In this document: piece by piece, positions 8,783-17,559 of the stretch
Numbering within the stretch: position 1 is the stretch's first letter
Layout of the letters: the number at the start of each line of letters is the position of its first letter
Notes under the pieces: generated by a model
The model's input: the letters and a program-made list of their open reading frames with translations, nothing else
The model's database searches: none
Told to the model about the DNA's origin: nothing
Origin: an uncultured Prevotellaceae bacterium
GTDB lineage: Bacteria; Bacteroidota; Bacteroidia; Bacteroidales; Bacteroidaceae
Assembly: GCA_900314755.1 (NCBI GenBank)
Contig: OMWH01000012.1
Span: 1 to 64,000 of the forward strand
Length of the DNA stretch: 64,000 nucleotides
Direction: 5' to 3'
Made by a program: the position numbers and the translations under genes

Positions 8783-10606
8783 ATGGACCCGAAAACAATT
8801 CTAAGAAGCTATTATGGATATGATTCTTTTCGAGCTAACCAAGAAGAGATTATCAACACCGTCCTTCATCATCAAGACTGTCTGGTACTGATGCCAACTG
8901 GTGGTGGCAAAAGTATTTGTTATCAAATACCTGCAATTGTCATGCAAGGAACGGCGGTCGTCATCTCGCCATTAATCAGTCTTATGAAAGACCAAGTAGA
9001 AAGTCTGAAAGCCAATGGTATCGGAGCAGCTGCCCTGCATAGCGGAAACGACTTTAATAAAGACACGATTGTTAGAAGAAAATGCATGGACGGCACATTG
9101 AAGTTGCTTTACATCTCACCCGAAAAACTATTAACAGAAATTCCATTTTTGTTAAAACAAATGACGATATCACTATTTGCCATTGACGAAGCTCACTGCA
9201 TCAGTCAGTGGGGGCATGATTTCCGTCCGGAATACACACAATTAGACATTCTTCACAAAGAGTTTCCTGACGTACCCATTATGGCTTTAACTGCAACAGC
9301 AGACAAGATTACAAGGCAAGATATTATCAAACAACTACAGCTTAAGAATCCGCAGGTATTTATTTCCAGCTTTGATCGTCCTAACCTCAGTTTAACAGTA
9401 AAACGTGGATTTGCATCCAAAGAGAAAGATCATTATATTTTTAACTTTATCACTGCTCGACCATTCGAGAGCGGTATTGTCTACTGCCTTAGCAGAAAAA
9501 CAACAGAGAAAGTTGCTAAGTTTTTGATTAGTAAAAATATACGTTGTGCTGTCTACCATGCTGGATTATCCCAACAAGAAAGGGACAAAGCCCAACTGGA
9601 TTTCCAACGAGACGATATCCAGGTCATGTGTGCGACCATTGCCTTCGGCATGGGTATTGACAAGAGTAATGTCCGTTGGGTCATTCATTATAACATGCCC
9701 AAAAGCATAGAGAGTTTCTATCAGGAGATTGGGCGTGCCGGACGTGACGGGGCACCAGCAGACACCGTCCTCTTCTATTCTCTTGCCGACGTTGTCCAAC
9801 TGTCACAATTTGCAAAAGAAAGTGGACAAAAGGACATCAACCTTGACAAATTGAGACAGATGCAGAACTATGCGGAATCCAACGTCTGCCGCCGTCGGAT
9901 TCTGTTAAATTATTTCGGAGAACGAAGAGACCATGACTGTAACAATTGTGATGTTTGTGAGAATCCACCACGCAGATTTGACGGTACAGAATATATCCAA
10001 ATGGCACTGAGTGCCGTCAAACGGGCAGATGAGACGATTCGCACGTCAACTATTGTTGAGATTCTCAAGGGGATAGCCTCCCCCACCGTAAAACGAAAAG
10101 GCTACGAGCAAATGAAAACGTTTGGTGTCGGTAAATCATTGTCTACCAACGACTGGCAGGACTATCTCTTGCAGATGCTGCAGATGGGATTCATCGAGAT
10201 TGCCTATGACCAAGACAACATCGTCAAGATTACAGAGAGCGGCTATGACATCCTATACGGAAGGAAACGTGCTGAGCTATGTGTTATAGACCATTCGGTA
10301 AAAGAAGCGGCAAAACCAAAACGTCGTCTGCACCTTGAGATTCCCACCATCACCATCCCTGGTCTGCCAAAAACGACAGGTGTTGAGGACAAGCAGCTTT
10401 TCCAGGCTTTGCGTGATCTTCGCCGCCAGTGTGCCGAAGAAGAAGGATTTCCACCTTATATTGTTTTCAGTGATAAAGTGTTACACTCCCTTGCCACTAT
10501 CAAACCTGTCACCTTGGAGGCTTTCGGTTTCATACAGGGCATAGGGGAACACAAGAAGCAAAAATACGGGCAACGTTTTGTTGCCGTTATTCAGAAATTT
10601 GTTTAA
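8783..10606 (+). CDS. recQ: ATP-dependent DNA helicase RecQ
   Basis: A 607-residue superfamily 2 3'-5' DNA helicase acting in recombination repair and replication restart. Helicase motifs are clear: Walker A MPTGGGKSICYQ, Walker B as DEAH in FAIDEAHCISQWGHDFRP (including the aromatic loop), motif III ALTATAD, and motif VI QEIGRAGRDG. A zinc-binding region follows with CRRR...CNNCDVC. Then come a winged helix and a C-terminal HRDC domain. The start at 8783 follows a GAGG and lies downstream of the promoter. Its 3' end overlaps the convergent yihY-like gene by 20 bases. Confidence 0.95.
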   Translation: MDPKTILRSYYGYDSFRANQEEIINTVLHHQDCLVLMPTGGGKSICYQIPAIVMQGTAVVISPLISLMKDQVESLKANGIGAAALHSGNDFNKDTIVRRKCMDGTLKLLYISPEKLLTEIPFLLKQMTISLFAIDEAHCISQWGHDFRPEYTQLDILHKEFPDVPIMALTATADKITRQDIIKQLQLKNPQVFISSFDRPNLSLTVKRGFASKEKDHYIFNFITARPFESGIVYCLSRKTTEKVAKFLISKNIRCAVYHAGLSQQERDKAQLDFQRDDIQVMCATIAFGMGIDKSNVRWVIHYNMPKSIESFYQEIGRAGRDGAPADTVLFYSLADVVQLSQFAKESGQKDINLDKLRQMQNYAESNVCRRRILLNYFGERRDHDCNNCDVCENPPRRFDGTEYIQMALSAVKRADETIRTSTIVEILKGIASPTVKRKGYEQMKTFGVGKSLSTNDWQDYLLQMLQMGFIEIAYDQDNIVKITESGYDILYGRKRAELCVIDHSVKEAAKPKRRLHLEIPTITIPGLPKTTGVEDKQLFQALRDLRRQCAEEEGFPPYIVFSDKVLHSLATIKPVTLEAFGFIQGIGEHKKQKYGQRFVAVIQKFV

Positions 10607-11930
10607 TGGAACGGAGGTCTTGCAGTTTGATGTCACGAAGGGAATTCAGATAATTGGCACGAATCTCCTTCGCCTTGCCCCATTGCTCCGAGAACTGCTC
10701 AGTGACATCCATGTCCACTTTCCATTGCCCGAACGACTCCATCCGGTCAATCATCACACCCAATGTAAGGTTATGTATGTCCTCCGCAGGAAGGAAACGG
10801 GAGGTTTCCCCTTTTTCGTCACTGGTCAACTCAACTATCAATCCCGCTTTCATCAGTTCCAACAACAAATCATTGACAACACGAATAGGAATACCTGTCT
10901 CATAACGCAGACTAGAAGCAGAATAAGGCTTACCACCCTCTGCGAAGCGGCGACAGATGCAACTCATCAACAAGGCGCAGAGCATGGAACGGTAGCTATA
11001 ACTGATCTCATTGGTATTCGCATCATAGTCGTAATAGTCCAAATACTGGTTAGCATAGCAGAGTTCTGCACCAAACAGACAAATAGTCCAAGAGATCTGC
11101 ACCCATAACATAAAAAGAGGCAGGGCGGCAAAAGAGCCATAGATGGCATTATAGCTGGAAAGGAACATCTGCGAGTGGATATAGAAGAACTGCAAACCCT
11201 GCATGGCGATACCAGCCAATATACCAGGTACTATCACATGCTTTGCCTTCACATGAGTATTGGGCATAAAGGTAAAGAGGGCGATAAACATCAACGACAT
11301 CAACACGTAGGGAATCAGGTCGATAAGCAGACGGATAGCCGGTCCCAGCATCAAGTAGTCAGGCATTGAAGCGGCAACGGTTGCCATGAAGATAGAGATA
11401 CCTGAGGACAGAACGATAAGGATGGGGAAACAGAAGAACATCGCCAAATAGTCTGTAAACGTACGGAAGATACTACGAGGTTTTGTCACTTGCCATATCT
11501 CATTAAAGGCATCCTCCACATTGCTGACCAGCATCAGTACCGTATAGAGCATGAACAACAATCCTACACCCAGGAAAATGCCACTCTTGGTATGCACCAA
11601 GTAGCTGTTCACAAAACCTATAATGACATCGGCAGCCTGCGGCTGTGACTTAAAAGCATCACGGAACCAAAGTTCAATATACTTGTTATAGCCGAAGCCA
11701 CGGGCAATGGCAAAGACGACCGCCACGATAGGGACAATAGCCAGCAGCGTGCTGTATGTCAAGGCGGCGGCACGTGTCAGTACCCGTTTGGAGATAAAGA
11801 AACGAATGGCAATGACCAACTTCTTCAATATCTCCACCAGCAGGAAAGTCACTGGTGAGACATCATTCTTGGAGATTCTCCACATATCTGTCTCCAAGAA
11901 TTGCGCAACTTTTTTTATCTTTTCTCCCAT
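10587..11930 (-). CDS. YihY/virulence factor BrkB-family membrane protein
   Basis: A 447-residue inner-membrane protein of the YihY/BrkB family, once mis-assigned as RNase BN. After a short cytosolic start (MGEKIKKVAQFLE) come about six hydrophobic segments, with the family signature AAALTYSTLLAIVPIVAVVFA near the first. The last ~150 residues form a soluble winged-helix-like tail (SSLRYETGIPIRVVNDLLLEL). Function in the family is unsettled. I place the start at 11930. The frame stays open further upstream to 12008, but that part lies inside the RNase P RNA gene. It is transcribed after rnpB on the same strand. Confidence 0.85.
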   Translation of the reverse strand: MGEKIKKVAQFLETDMWRISKNDVSPVTFLLVEILKKLVIAIRFFISKRVLTRAAALTYSTLLAIVPIVAVVFAIARGFGYNKYIELWFRDAFKSQPQAADVIIGFVNSYLVHTKSGIFLGVGLLFMLYTVLMLVSNVEDAFNEIWQVTKPRSIFRTFTDYLAMFFCFPILIVLSSGISIFMATVAASMPDYLMLGPAIRLLIDLIPYVLMSLMFIALFTFMPNTHVKAKHVIVPGILAGIAMQGLQFFYIHSQMFLSSYNAIYGSFAALPLFMLWVQISWTICLFGAELCYANQYLDYYDYDANTNEISYSYRSMLCALLMSCICRRFAEGGKPYSASSLRYETGIPIRVVNDLLLELMKAGLIVELTSDEKGETSRFLPAEDIHNLTLGVMIDRMESFGQWKVDMDVTEQFSEQWGKAKEIRANYLNSLRDIKLQDLRSIKQISE

Positions 11931-11944
11931 TGTCTGTCCGTATA

Positions 11945-12366
11945 AAAAGAAAGCACTGCCCCTATAAGCCGGGTTCTGTCTCCTTCCTAAAGGAAAGATG
12001 CCTGTCATTTATCTACTCCGCAAGTCACCCTGCGGCTCTAGCGTTCTACCCTCCATCGTATGACTCGGACGGGCAGCCCTCAGACGATGGTATACATGAA
12101 CTTGCAGCCCCCAGATGGAACAGCCCACTGATCGCCCAGTGGCTGGTGGTCTCTTACACCACCTTCTCACCCTTACCTCACTGGATACGAATATCTTTCA
12201 AACGCAAGGCGGTCATTCTCTTCTTCCGACACCAACTGTCACCAATTGCTTCCATTTTCAGAAGTGGGGTGCCCTTTGCCGCCCGGACTTTCCTCTCGTG
12301 CCCTACCCTCTTTCTTCCGACAGAGGTGGTTGACACCAGCGACAAGCCGGGACACTGCTTTCTGCA
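11945..12366 (-). ncRNA. rnpB: RNase P RNA
   Basis: The RNA subunit of ribonuclease P, which trims the 5' leader of tRNA precursors. Read on the minus strand it has the near-universal 5' signature GAGGAAAGTCCGGGC and the 3' signature ACAGAACCCGGCTTATAG. The ends pair: AGAAAGCA (from 12363) with TGCTTTCT (11948-11955) forms the terminal P1 helix. A run of T follows the 3' strand, so the same helix may help termination. A -7 box (TACCTTTGC, 12368-12376) sits just upstream and predicts a start at about 12362, agreeing with the P1 5' end. Exact ends are good to a few bases. Confidence 0.93.
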
Positions 12367-12367
12367 T

Positions 12368-12376
12368 GCAAAGGTA
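12368..12376 (-). promoter_or_regulatory. -7 promoter box of rnpB
   Basis: The minus strand reads TACCTTTGC, a strong -7 match whose predicted start coincides with the 5' strand of the RNase P P1 helix. Confidence 0.6.
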
Positions 12377-12418
12377 CAATTTTATTTTCAATTAATTGCA
12401 CGATTCACTAGCTTTTAG

Positions 12419-12427
12419 TAATTTTGC
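12419..12427 (+). promoter_or_regulatory. -7 promoter box of gph
   Basis: TAATTTTGC ends only 3 bases before the ATG at 12431. The start would lie on or within about two bases of the start codon, implying a leaderless message. Confidence 0.5.
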
Positions 12428-12430
12428 GGC

Positions 12431-13090
12431 ATGAAAAAATATCACATCTATATCTTTGACCTTGACGGGACACTCCTTGACACCCTTCAGGATTTGGCTG
12501 CCTCCGTCAATTATTCCCTACGCCAATATGGACTGCCGGAACATTCCATCGATGACATCCGGAGGTTTGTGGGCAATGGCGTTCGCCTGCTGATGGAGCG
12601 CGCTGTACCCAGTGGCGCGGCACATCCACAATTTGAAGATATCTTCATGACTTTCCGACAGCACTACATGAGACATTCCCTCGACACAACGCATCCTTAT
12701 GACGGCATCACAGAGTTGCTGCAGTCACTTAAGGAGCATGGCTGCCTGTTGGCTGTTGTAAGCAATAAGATGATGGCTGCCACCCAAGAGCTCATCGCCC
12801 ATTTCTTCCCCATGGTAGATGTCGCCATCGGCGAGCATGAGGATAGCGGCATCCGTAAAAAGCCGGCACCTGACACCGTCTACGAGGCGCTTCGTCAACT
12901 GGACATCCCCCTTCCTTTACCATCTAACCTTTCCGCTGTTTACGTAGGTGACAGCGATGTGGACATTGAAACGGCAAAGAACGCAGGATTGCCATGCATC
13001 AGTGTCCTATGGGGCTTTCGAGACCGCCAGTTCTTAGAGAGCCATGGTGGCACCACTTTTGTTTCATCGCCTATGGAGCTGTTACCATAA
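12431..13090 (+). CDS. gph: HAD-family phosphoglycolate phosphatase-like hydrolase
   Basis: A 219-residue HAD phosphatase of the Gph/PGP type. Motif I is FDLDGTLLDT (nucleophile Asp and acid/base Asp), motif II VVSNK, the motif III lysine lies in KKPAPDTVYEAL, and motif IV is YVGDSDVDIETAKNAG. A helical cap lies between motifs I and II. Gph hydrolyses 2-phosphoglycolate, which arises from DNA repair or oxygenase side reactions, but related HADs act on other small phosphates, so the substrate is inferred. It is a single gene between rnpB and purU with its own promoter. Confidence 0.82.
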   Translation: MKKYHIYIFDLDGTLLDTLQDLAASVNYSLRQYGLPEHSIDDIRRFVGNGVRLLMERAVPSGAAHPQFEDIFMTFRQHYMRHSLDTTHPYDGITELLQSLKEHGCLLAVVSNKMMAATQELIAHFFPMVDVAIGEHEDSGIRKKPAPDTVYEALRQLDIPLPLPSNLSAVYVGDSDVDIETAKNAGLPCISVLWGFRDRQFLESHGGTTFVSSPMELLP

Positions 13091-13135
13091 CGGCACTTTT
13101 TTCCCATTACCTTTGGTAATGTGAGAAATAATTAG

Positions 13136-13144
13136 TAATTTTGC
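13136..13144 (+). promoter_or_regulatory. -7 promoter box of the purU-his operon
   Basis: TAATTTTGC on the plus strand, 35 bases before the purU ATG. A CATTACC/GGTAATG hairpin sits just upstream, near 13105-13121, between gph and this promoter. Confidence 0.5.
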
Positions 13145-13178
13145 ACGTCAAAATGGATTAAGACTTAAATAAGGTAAA

Positions 13179-14045
13179 ATGAAGAAACCAACAGCAATCT
13201 TACTTCTGCACTGCCCCGACCAACAGGGCATTATTTCAGAAGTGACACGCTTTATCACTGATAATCAGGGTAATATCGTATACCTCGACCAGTATGTTGA
13301 CAAGCAGGACGGTATGTTTTTCATGCGTATCGAATGGGAACTGGAGAGTTTCCTGATTCCTCGTGAGAAGATCCAAGAGTATATCAACACGCTTTACGCA
13401 CAGCGTTACCAGATGTCGTGCAGGTTGTATTTTAGTGACAAACGCCCCCGTATGGCGATATTCGTCTCTAAGATGAGCCATTGTCTGTACGACCTGCTGG
13501 CTCGCTGGAAAGCAGGGGAATGGGAGATTGACATCCCCTGCATCGTCAGCAACCATGAGGACTTACGCTATGTCGCCGAGCAGTTTGATATTCCCTATTA
13601 CGTCTATAGTATCAAGAAAGACCATTCCAACAAAGCAGAAGTAGAAGCTGCCGAGATGGAACTGTTAAGGAAGAATGAGGTGACCTTCATCGTACTTGCA
13701 CGCTATATGCAGATTATCAGCGACGAGATGATTGCTGCCTATCCTAATCATATCATCAATATTCACCACTCATTCCTGCCTGCTTTCGTGGGAGCTAAGC
13801 CCTATCACCAGGCTTGGGAGCGTGGTGTGAAGATTATCGGTGCCACCAGCCATTATGTGACAGCGGAGTTAGATGCCGGTCCCATCATCGAACAGGATGT
13901 GACCCGTATCACCCATAAGGACACCCCAGAGAGCCTGGTACTGAAAGGTAAGGATTTGGAGAAGATTGTACTGTCGCATGCCGTCTCAAAGCATATCCAG
14001 CGCAAGATCCTCACGTATAAGAACAAAACGATTATCTTCAGCTGA
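13179..14045 (+). CDS. purU: Formyltetrahydrofolate deformylase
   Basis: A 288-residue PurU that hydrolyses 10-formyl-THF to THF and formate, balancing one-carbon pools and feeding formate-dependent purine synthesis. It has an N-terminal ACT domain (LLLHCPDQQGIISEVTRFI, about residues 5-80) and a C-terminal formyl-transferase fold. In the latter, NIHHSFLPAFVGAKPY and GATSHYVTAELDAGPII hold the catalytic Asn, His and Asp. It is the first gene of a long plus-strand operon, and its stop overlaps hisH by one base (TGATG). Confidence 0.93.
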   Translation: MKKPTAILLLHCPDQQGIISEVTRFITDNQGNIVYLDQYVDKQDGMFFMRIEWELESFLIPREKIQEYINTLYAQRYQMSCRLYFSDKRPRMAIFVSKMSHCLYDLLARWKAGEWEIDIPCIVSNHEDLRYVAEQFDIPYYVYSIKKDHSNKAEVEAAEMELLRKNEVTFIVLARYMQIISDEMIAAYPNHIINIHHSFLPAFVGAKPYHQAWERGVKIIGATSHYVTAELDAGPIIEQDVTRITHKDTPESLVLKGKDLEKIVLSHAVSKHIQRKILTYKNKTIIFS

Positions 14046-14653
14046 TGAATGTAGCCATCGTTAAATATAATGCAGGAAATATCTACTCGGTGGTAAACGC
14101 ACTGAGGCGATTGGGCATCGAGCCGCTATTGACGGATGATGCCGAGCAGCTTCAGAAAGCCGACCGTGTCCTCTTCCCTGGACAAGGTGAGGCTCGTGGT
14201 GCCATGGAGTACCTGAAGGCAAGAAGGTTGGACGAGGTTATCAGAAACCTGAGGCAACCCGTCTTCGGCATCTGCGTAGGACAGCAACTGCTATGCAGAC
14301 ACTCTGAGGAGGGAGATGTGGACTGTATCGGAATCTTCGATGCCGACGTGAAACGCTTCCAGCCTCAGCGCCATGAGGACAAGGTGCCCTGCATGGGATG
14401 GAATGAGCTGGACGTAAGAGGTAAGTCTGACGATGTAAGATGTAAACTTTTTGACGGACTCGGCGAGCATCCTTTTGTTTATTTCGTCCACTCCTATTAC
14501 GTACCATTATGTGATGACACCGCAGCTGTTGCCGACTATATCCAACCTTATTCTGCTGCGATGCATAAGGACAATTTCTATGCCTGTCAGTTCCATCCTG
14601 AGAAAAGCGGAGCTGTAGGCGAGAGAATCATCAAAAACTTCTTAGCGTTATGA
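14045..14653 (+). CDS. hisH: Imidazole glycerol phosphate synthase, glutaminase subunit
   Basis: A 202-residue class I glutamine amidotransferase. It supplies ammonia to HisF for conversion of PRFAR to imidazole glycerol phosphate and AICAR in histidine synthesis. The nucleophile is Cys77 in GICVGQQLL, and the His184/Glu186 pair lies in CQFHPEKSG. An oxyanion-type LFPGQGEA strand is present. The length is normal. Overlaps with purU and hisA suggest translational coupling. Confidence 0.93.
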   Translation: MNVAIVKYNAGNIYSVVNALRRLGIEPLLTDDAEQLQKADRVLFPGQGEARGAMEYLKARRLDEVIRNLRQPVFGICVGQQLLCRHSEEGDVDCIGIFDADVKRFQPQRHEDKVPCMGWNELDVRGKSDDVRCKLFDGLGEHPFVYFVHSYYVPLCDDTAAVADYIQPYSAAMHKDNFYACQFHPEKSGAVGERIIKNFLAL

Positions 14654-15375
14654 TAGAACTGATTCCCGCCATAGATATCATCAACGGACAATGTGTCCGA
14701 CTGACCAAGGGTGACTACGACCAGAAGACGGTCTACCGTGACTCCCCTGCCGAGGTTGCCTGTGAGTTTGAGAAGATTGGTTTCCAGCGTCTCCATGTAG
14801 TAGATCTCGACGGAGCCAAGTCCAAGCATATCGTCAATAGTGACGTACTCCGCCATATCACGACAGAAACCCACCTGAAGGTAGACTTTGGAGGAGGTAT
14901 CAAAACGGATGCTGATATCGAGACGGCTTTTGCCAATGGTGCCCAGATGGTGACTGTAGGCTCTATTGCCGTCACCAATCCCGACCTGTTTATCTCATGG
15001 ATGGAGAAATATGGCGCTGAACGGATGATTCTGGGTGCTGACGTACGAAACGGGAAGATCAGCATCAATGGATGGAAGGAGGACTCGCAAGAGGACCTGC
15101 TGCCTTTCCTCCGCAAATATATAGAGGCTGGTGTCAGGACGGTACTCTGTACTGAGATTTCCAAAGACGGAACCCTACAGGGTCCTGCCATCGACCTGTA
15201 CCGACAGGTGATGGATGCTTATCCTAAACTGCATCTGATAGCCAGTGGCGGTGTGTCAAGCTTGACTGATATCCAGGCACTCGACAAGGCAGGCATCCCT
15301 GCCGTCGTCTTTGGTAAAGCTATTTATGAAGGAAAAATAAACTTAAAGGAACTATGGGACTGGCAAAACGCATAA
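14650..15375 (+). CDS. hisA: Phosphoribosylformimino-AICAR ribotide isomerase
   Basis: A 241-residue TIM-barrel HisA that isomerises ProFAR to PRFAR. The first catalytic Asp is in [15 protein letters not shown] and the second in the [14 protein letters not shown] strand. Phosphate-binding glycines occur in DFGGGIKTD and IASGGVSS. It overlaps hisH by four bases, and its 3' end overlaps hisF by 22 bases. Confidence 0.94.
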   Translation: MIELIPAIDIINGQCVRLTKGDYDQKTVYRDSPAEVACEFEKIGFQRLHVVDLDGAKSKHIVNSDVLRHITTETHLKVDFGGGIKTDADIETAFANGAQMVTVGSIAVTNPDLFISWMEKYGAERMILGADVRNGKISINGWKEDSQEDLLPFLRKYIEAGVRTVLCTEISKDGTLQGPAIDLYRQVMDAYPKLHLIASGGVSSLTDIQALDKAGIPAVVFGKAIYEGKINLKELWDWQNA

Positions 15376-16112
15376 TACCCTGTCTGGATGTGAAAGACGG
15401 TGAGACGGTGAAGGGAACGAACTTCATCAACCTCCGTTCTGCCGGTGATCCCGTGGAACTGGGCAAGGCTTATAGTGAGCAAGGTGCCGACGAATTAGTG
15501 TTCCTTGATATCACTGCTTCTTTCGAAGGACGTAAGACCTTCACGGAAATGGTGACGAAAGTGGCAGAGACATTGAATATTCCTTTCACCGTGGGTGGCG
15601 GCATCAATGAACTTACCGATGTGGAGCGGCTGCTGTATGCCGGTGCTGATAAAGTGAGTGTCAACAGTGCGGCAATCCGCCATCCCGAACTTATCGACCA
15701 GATAACGAAACGGTTTGGCAGTCAGGTATGTGTCTGTGCCATTGATGCCCGCCTTGACGAGGATGGATGGCACTGTTATCTGAAAGGCGGCAGGGAGCGT
15801 ACGGAGCGAGGACTCTTCGAATGGGCTCATGAGGTACAGGAACGGGGTGCCGGCGAGATACTCTTCACCTCCATGAACCATGACGGTACCAAGAACGGGT
15901 ATGCCAACGAGGCATTGCGCGAACTTGCCGATAACCTATCCATCCCTATCATTGCCAGTGGCGGTGCGGGAAAGAAAGAGCATTTCCGGGATGTCTTTGT
16001 CGAGGGACATGCCGATGCTGCCTTGGCGGCAAGTGTCTTCCATTTCGGGGAGATTCCTGTGCCGGAACTCAAACAATATTTAGCAAAAGAAGGAATTAAC
16101 GTAAGACTATGA
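15354..16112 (+). CDS. hisF: Imidazole glycerol phosphate synthase, cyclase subunit
   Basis: A 252-residue TIM barrel, paralogue of HisA, that closes the imidazole ring using ammonia from HisH. The N-terminal [19 protein letters not shown] contains the catalytic Asp, and [15 protein letters not shown], and [11 protein letters not shown] with the second catalytic Asp are all present, as is the late IIASGGAG. The start codon lies inside hisA (22-base overlap), and the N-terminus fits the family exactly from this ATG. Confidence 0.95.
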   Translation: MGLAKRIIPCLDVKDGETVKGTNFINLRSAGDPVELGKAYSEQGADELVFLDITASFEGRKTFTEMVTKVAETLNIPFTVGGGINELTDVERLLYAGADKVSVNSAAIRHPELIDQITKRFGSQVCVCAIDARLDEDGWHCYLKGGRERTERGLFEWAHEVQERGAGEILFTSMNHDGTKNGYANEALRELADNLSIPIIASGGAGKKEHFRDVFVEGHADAALAASVFHFGEIPVPELKQYLAKEGINVRL

Positions 16113-16756
16113 AGATAGATTTCGAGAAGATGGGCGGTTTGGTACCCGCCATCATCCAAGATGCGACGACCAAGAACGTGTTGATGTTAGGGTTCATGAA
16201 TGAGGAAGCCTACCAGAAGACGCTTGACACCAAGCATGTGACATTCTGGAGCCGTACCCGCCAGACATTATGGACCAAGGGGGAGACGAGTGGTCACTTC
16301 CTCCACCTGGTGAGTATGCAGATTGACTGCGACAATGACACGCTGTTGGTCAAGGTGAATCCTGTCGGTCCTACCTGCCATACAGGAACTGACACCTGCT
16401 GGGGTGAGGACAACGAGATGAATCCACTACTCTTCCTCACTGAGCTCCAGGATTTCATCAACAAGCGTAAGGAGGAGATGCCTGAGGGTTCCTATACCAC
16501 TAAGCTCTTCAAGGATGGTGTCAACAAGATTGCCCAGAAAGTGGGTGAAGAGGCACTTGAGACGGTCATTGAGGCTACCAATGGTACTAACGACCACCTG
16601 GTGTATGAGGCAAGTGACCTGCTCTATCATCTTCTCGTACTTCTCACAGAGAAAGGACTGCGTATCGAGGATGTGGCAGCAGAACTGCAGAAACGTCATG
16701 ACCCCGACTGGGACAAGAAACGCCGCGTGGCTAAGGCTAGCGGAGAAATGAAATAA
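16109..16756 (+). CDS. hisIE: Bifunctional phosphoribosyl-AMP cyclohydrolase / phosphoribosyl-ATP pyrophosphatase
   Basis: A 215-residue fusion performing steps two and three of histidine synthesis. The HisI half (about 1-110) has [28 protein letters not shown] and the zinc residues around DCDNDT and [12 protein letters not shown]. The HisE half (about 115-215) has the helical MazG-like core with [13 protein letters not shown] and [10 protein letters not shown]. It closes the his block. hisG, hisD, hisC and hisB are not nearby in this window. Confidence 0.95.
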   Translation: MKIDFEKMGGLVPAIIQDATTKNVLMLGFMNEEAYQKTLDTKHVTFWSRTRQTLWTKGETSGHFLHLVSMQIDCDNDTLLVKVNPVGPTCHTGTDTCWGEDNEMNPLLFLTELQDFINKRKEEMPEGSYTTKLFKDGVNKIAQKVGEEALETVIEATNGTNDHLVYEASDLLYHLLVLLTEKGLRIEDVAAELQKRHDPDWDKKRRVAKASGEMK

Positions 16757-16776
16757 GATATAATAGGTAAGAAATT

Positions 16777-17532
16777 ATGCTTATAGATTATCAGAAAGCC
16801 AATATCTGTCAGAAAGATGGCATCCTCGTATTGCAGGATGTGAACTTCCATGTCAACGAGGGAGAGTTTATCTATATTATCGGTCGTGTGGGTGCCGGTA
16901 AGAGCACATTGCTGAAGACCCTCTATTTCGAACTGGATATCGATGAGGCTGAGAATGCCTTTGTCCTTAACCACGACCTAAGGGGACTGAAGCGTAAGTA
17001 CATCCCTGCCCTGCGCCGACAGATGGGCATCATCTTTCAGGACTTCCAGTTGCTGAGCGACCGCACCGTTCATGACAACCTCGCTTTTGTACTGAAGGCA
17101 ACAGGATGGAAGGACAAGGACGAAATTGAGGGACGTATCAGTGATGTGTTGGAGGATGTGGAGATGCAGGACTTCGCTGACCGCTTCCCACATGAGTTGT
17201 CGGGCGGTGAGCAACAGCGCATCGCTATTGCCCGTGCCATCCTTAACAAGCCGAAGATCATCATCGCCGACGAGCCGACGGGTAACCTCGACCCAGAGAC
17301 AGCCGCTAACATCATCAGATTGTTACGTCAAGTTACCCAGATGGGAACTGCCGTCGTGATGACAACGCATAACATCCCCCTCTTGAAAGACTATCCTGGC
17401 ATCGTCTACCGGTGTATCGACGGACATGTGGAGGAGATCACCAACGACTATAATAAGATTGCTGCCTACGAGCAGGATAGCGAGCCGGAGGAGATACGTA
17501 AGGTTGACTACTCGTCAAGAGAAGACATTTGA
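16777..17532 (+). CDS. ftsE: FtsE-like ABC transporter ATPase
   Basis: A 251-residue ABC ATPase of the FtsE/LolD class. Walker A is GRVGAGKST, the Q-loop is in IIFQDFQLL, the signature is ELSGGEQQRIAIARA, and Walker B is IIIADEPTGNLD followed by the H-loop TTHN. FtsE pairs with FtsX at the division septum to control peptidoglycan hydrolases. No ftsX or other permease gene adjoins it here, so the FtsE identity rests on sequence style alone. It lies 20 bases after hisIE and 27 before lysC. An acidic tail of about 30 residues follows the ATPase core. Confidence 0.75.
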   Translation: MLIDYQKANICQKDGILVLQDVNFHVNEGEFIYIIGRVGAGKSTLLKTLYFELDIDEAENAFVLNHDLRGLKRKYIPALRRQMGIIFQDFQLLSDRTVHDNLAFVLKATGWKDKDEIEGRISDVLEDVEMQDFADRFPHELSGGEQQRIAIARAILNKPKIIIADEPTGNLDPETAANIIRLLRQVTQMGTAVVMTTHNIPLLKDYPGIVYRCIDGHVEEITNDYNKIAAYEQDSEPEEIRKVDYSSREDI

Positions 17533-17559
17533 ATATTAAAAGGTTAAAAAGGTAAAGAT

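Noticed and set aside
11931-12008. Extended N-terminus of the YihY-like protein
   Set aside because: These codons are the 3' end of the RNase P RNA gene.
13105-13121. CATTACC/GGTAATG hairpin as a gph terminator
   Set aside because: The stem is only 7 bp and no T-run follows on either strand.
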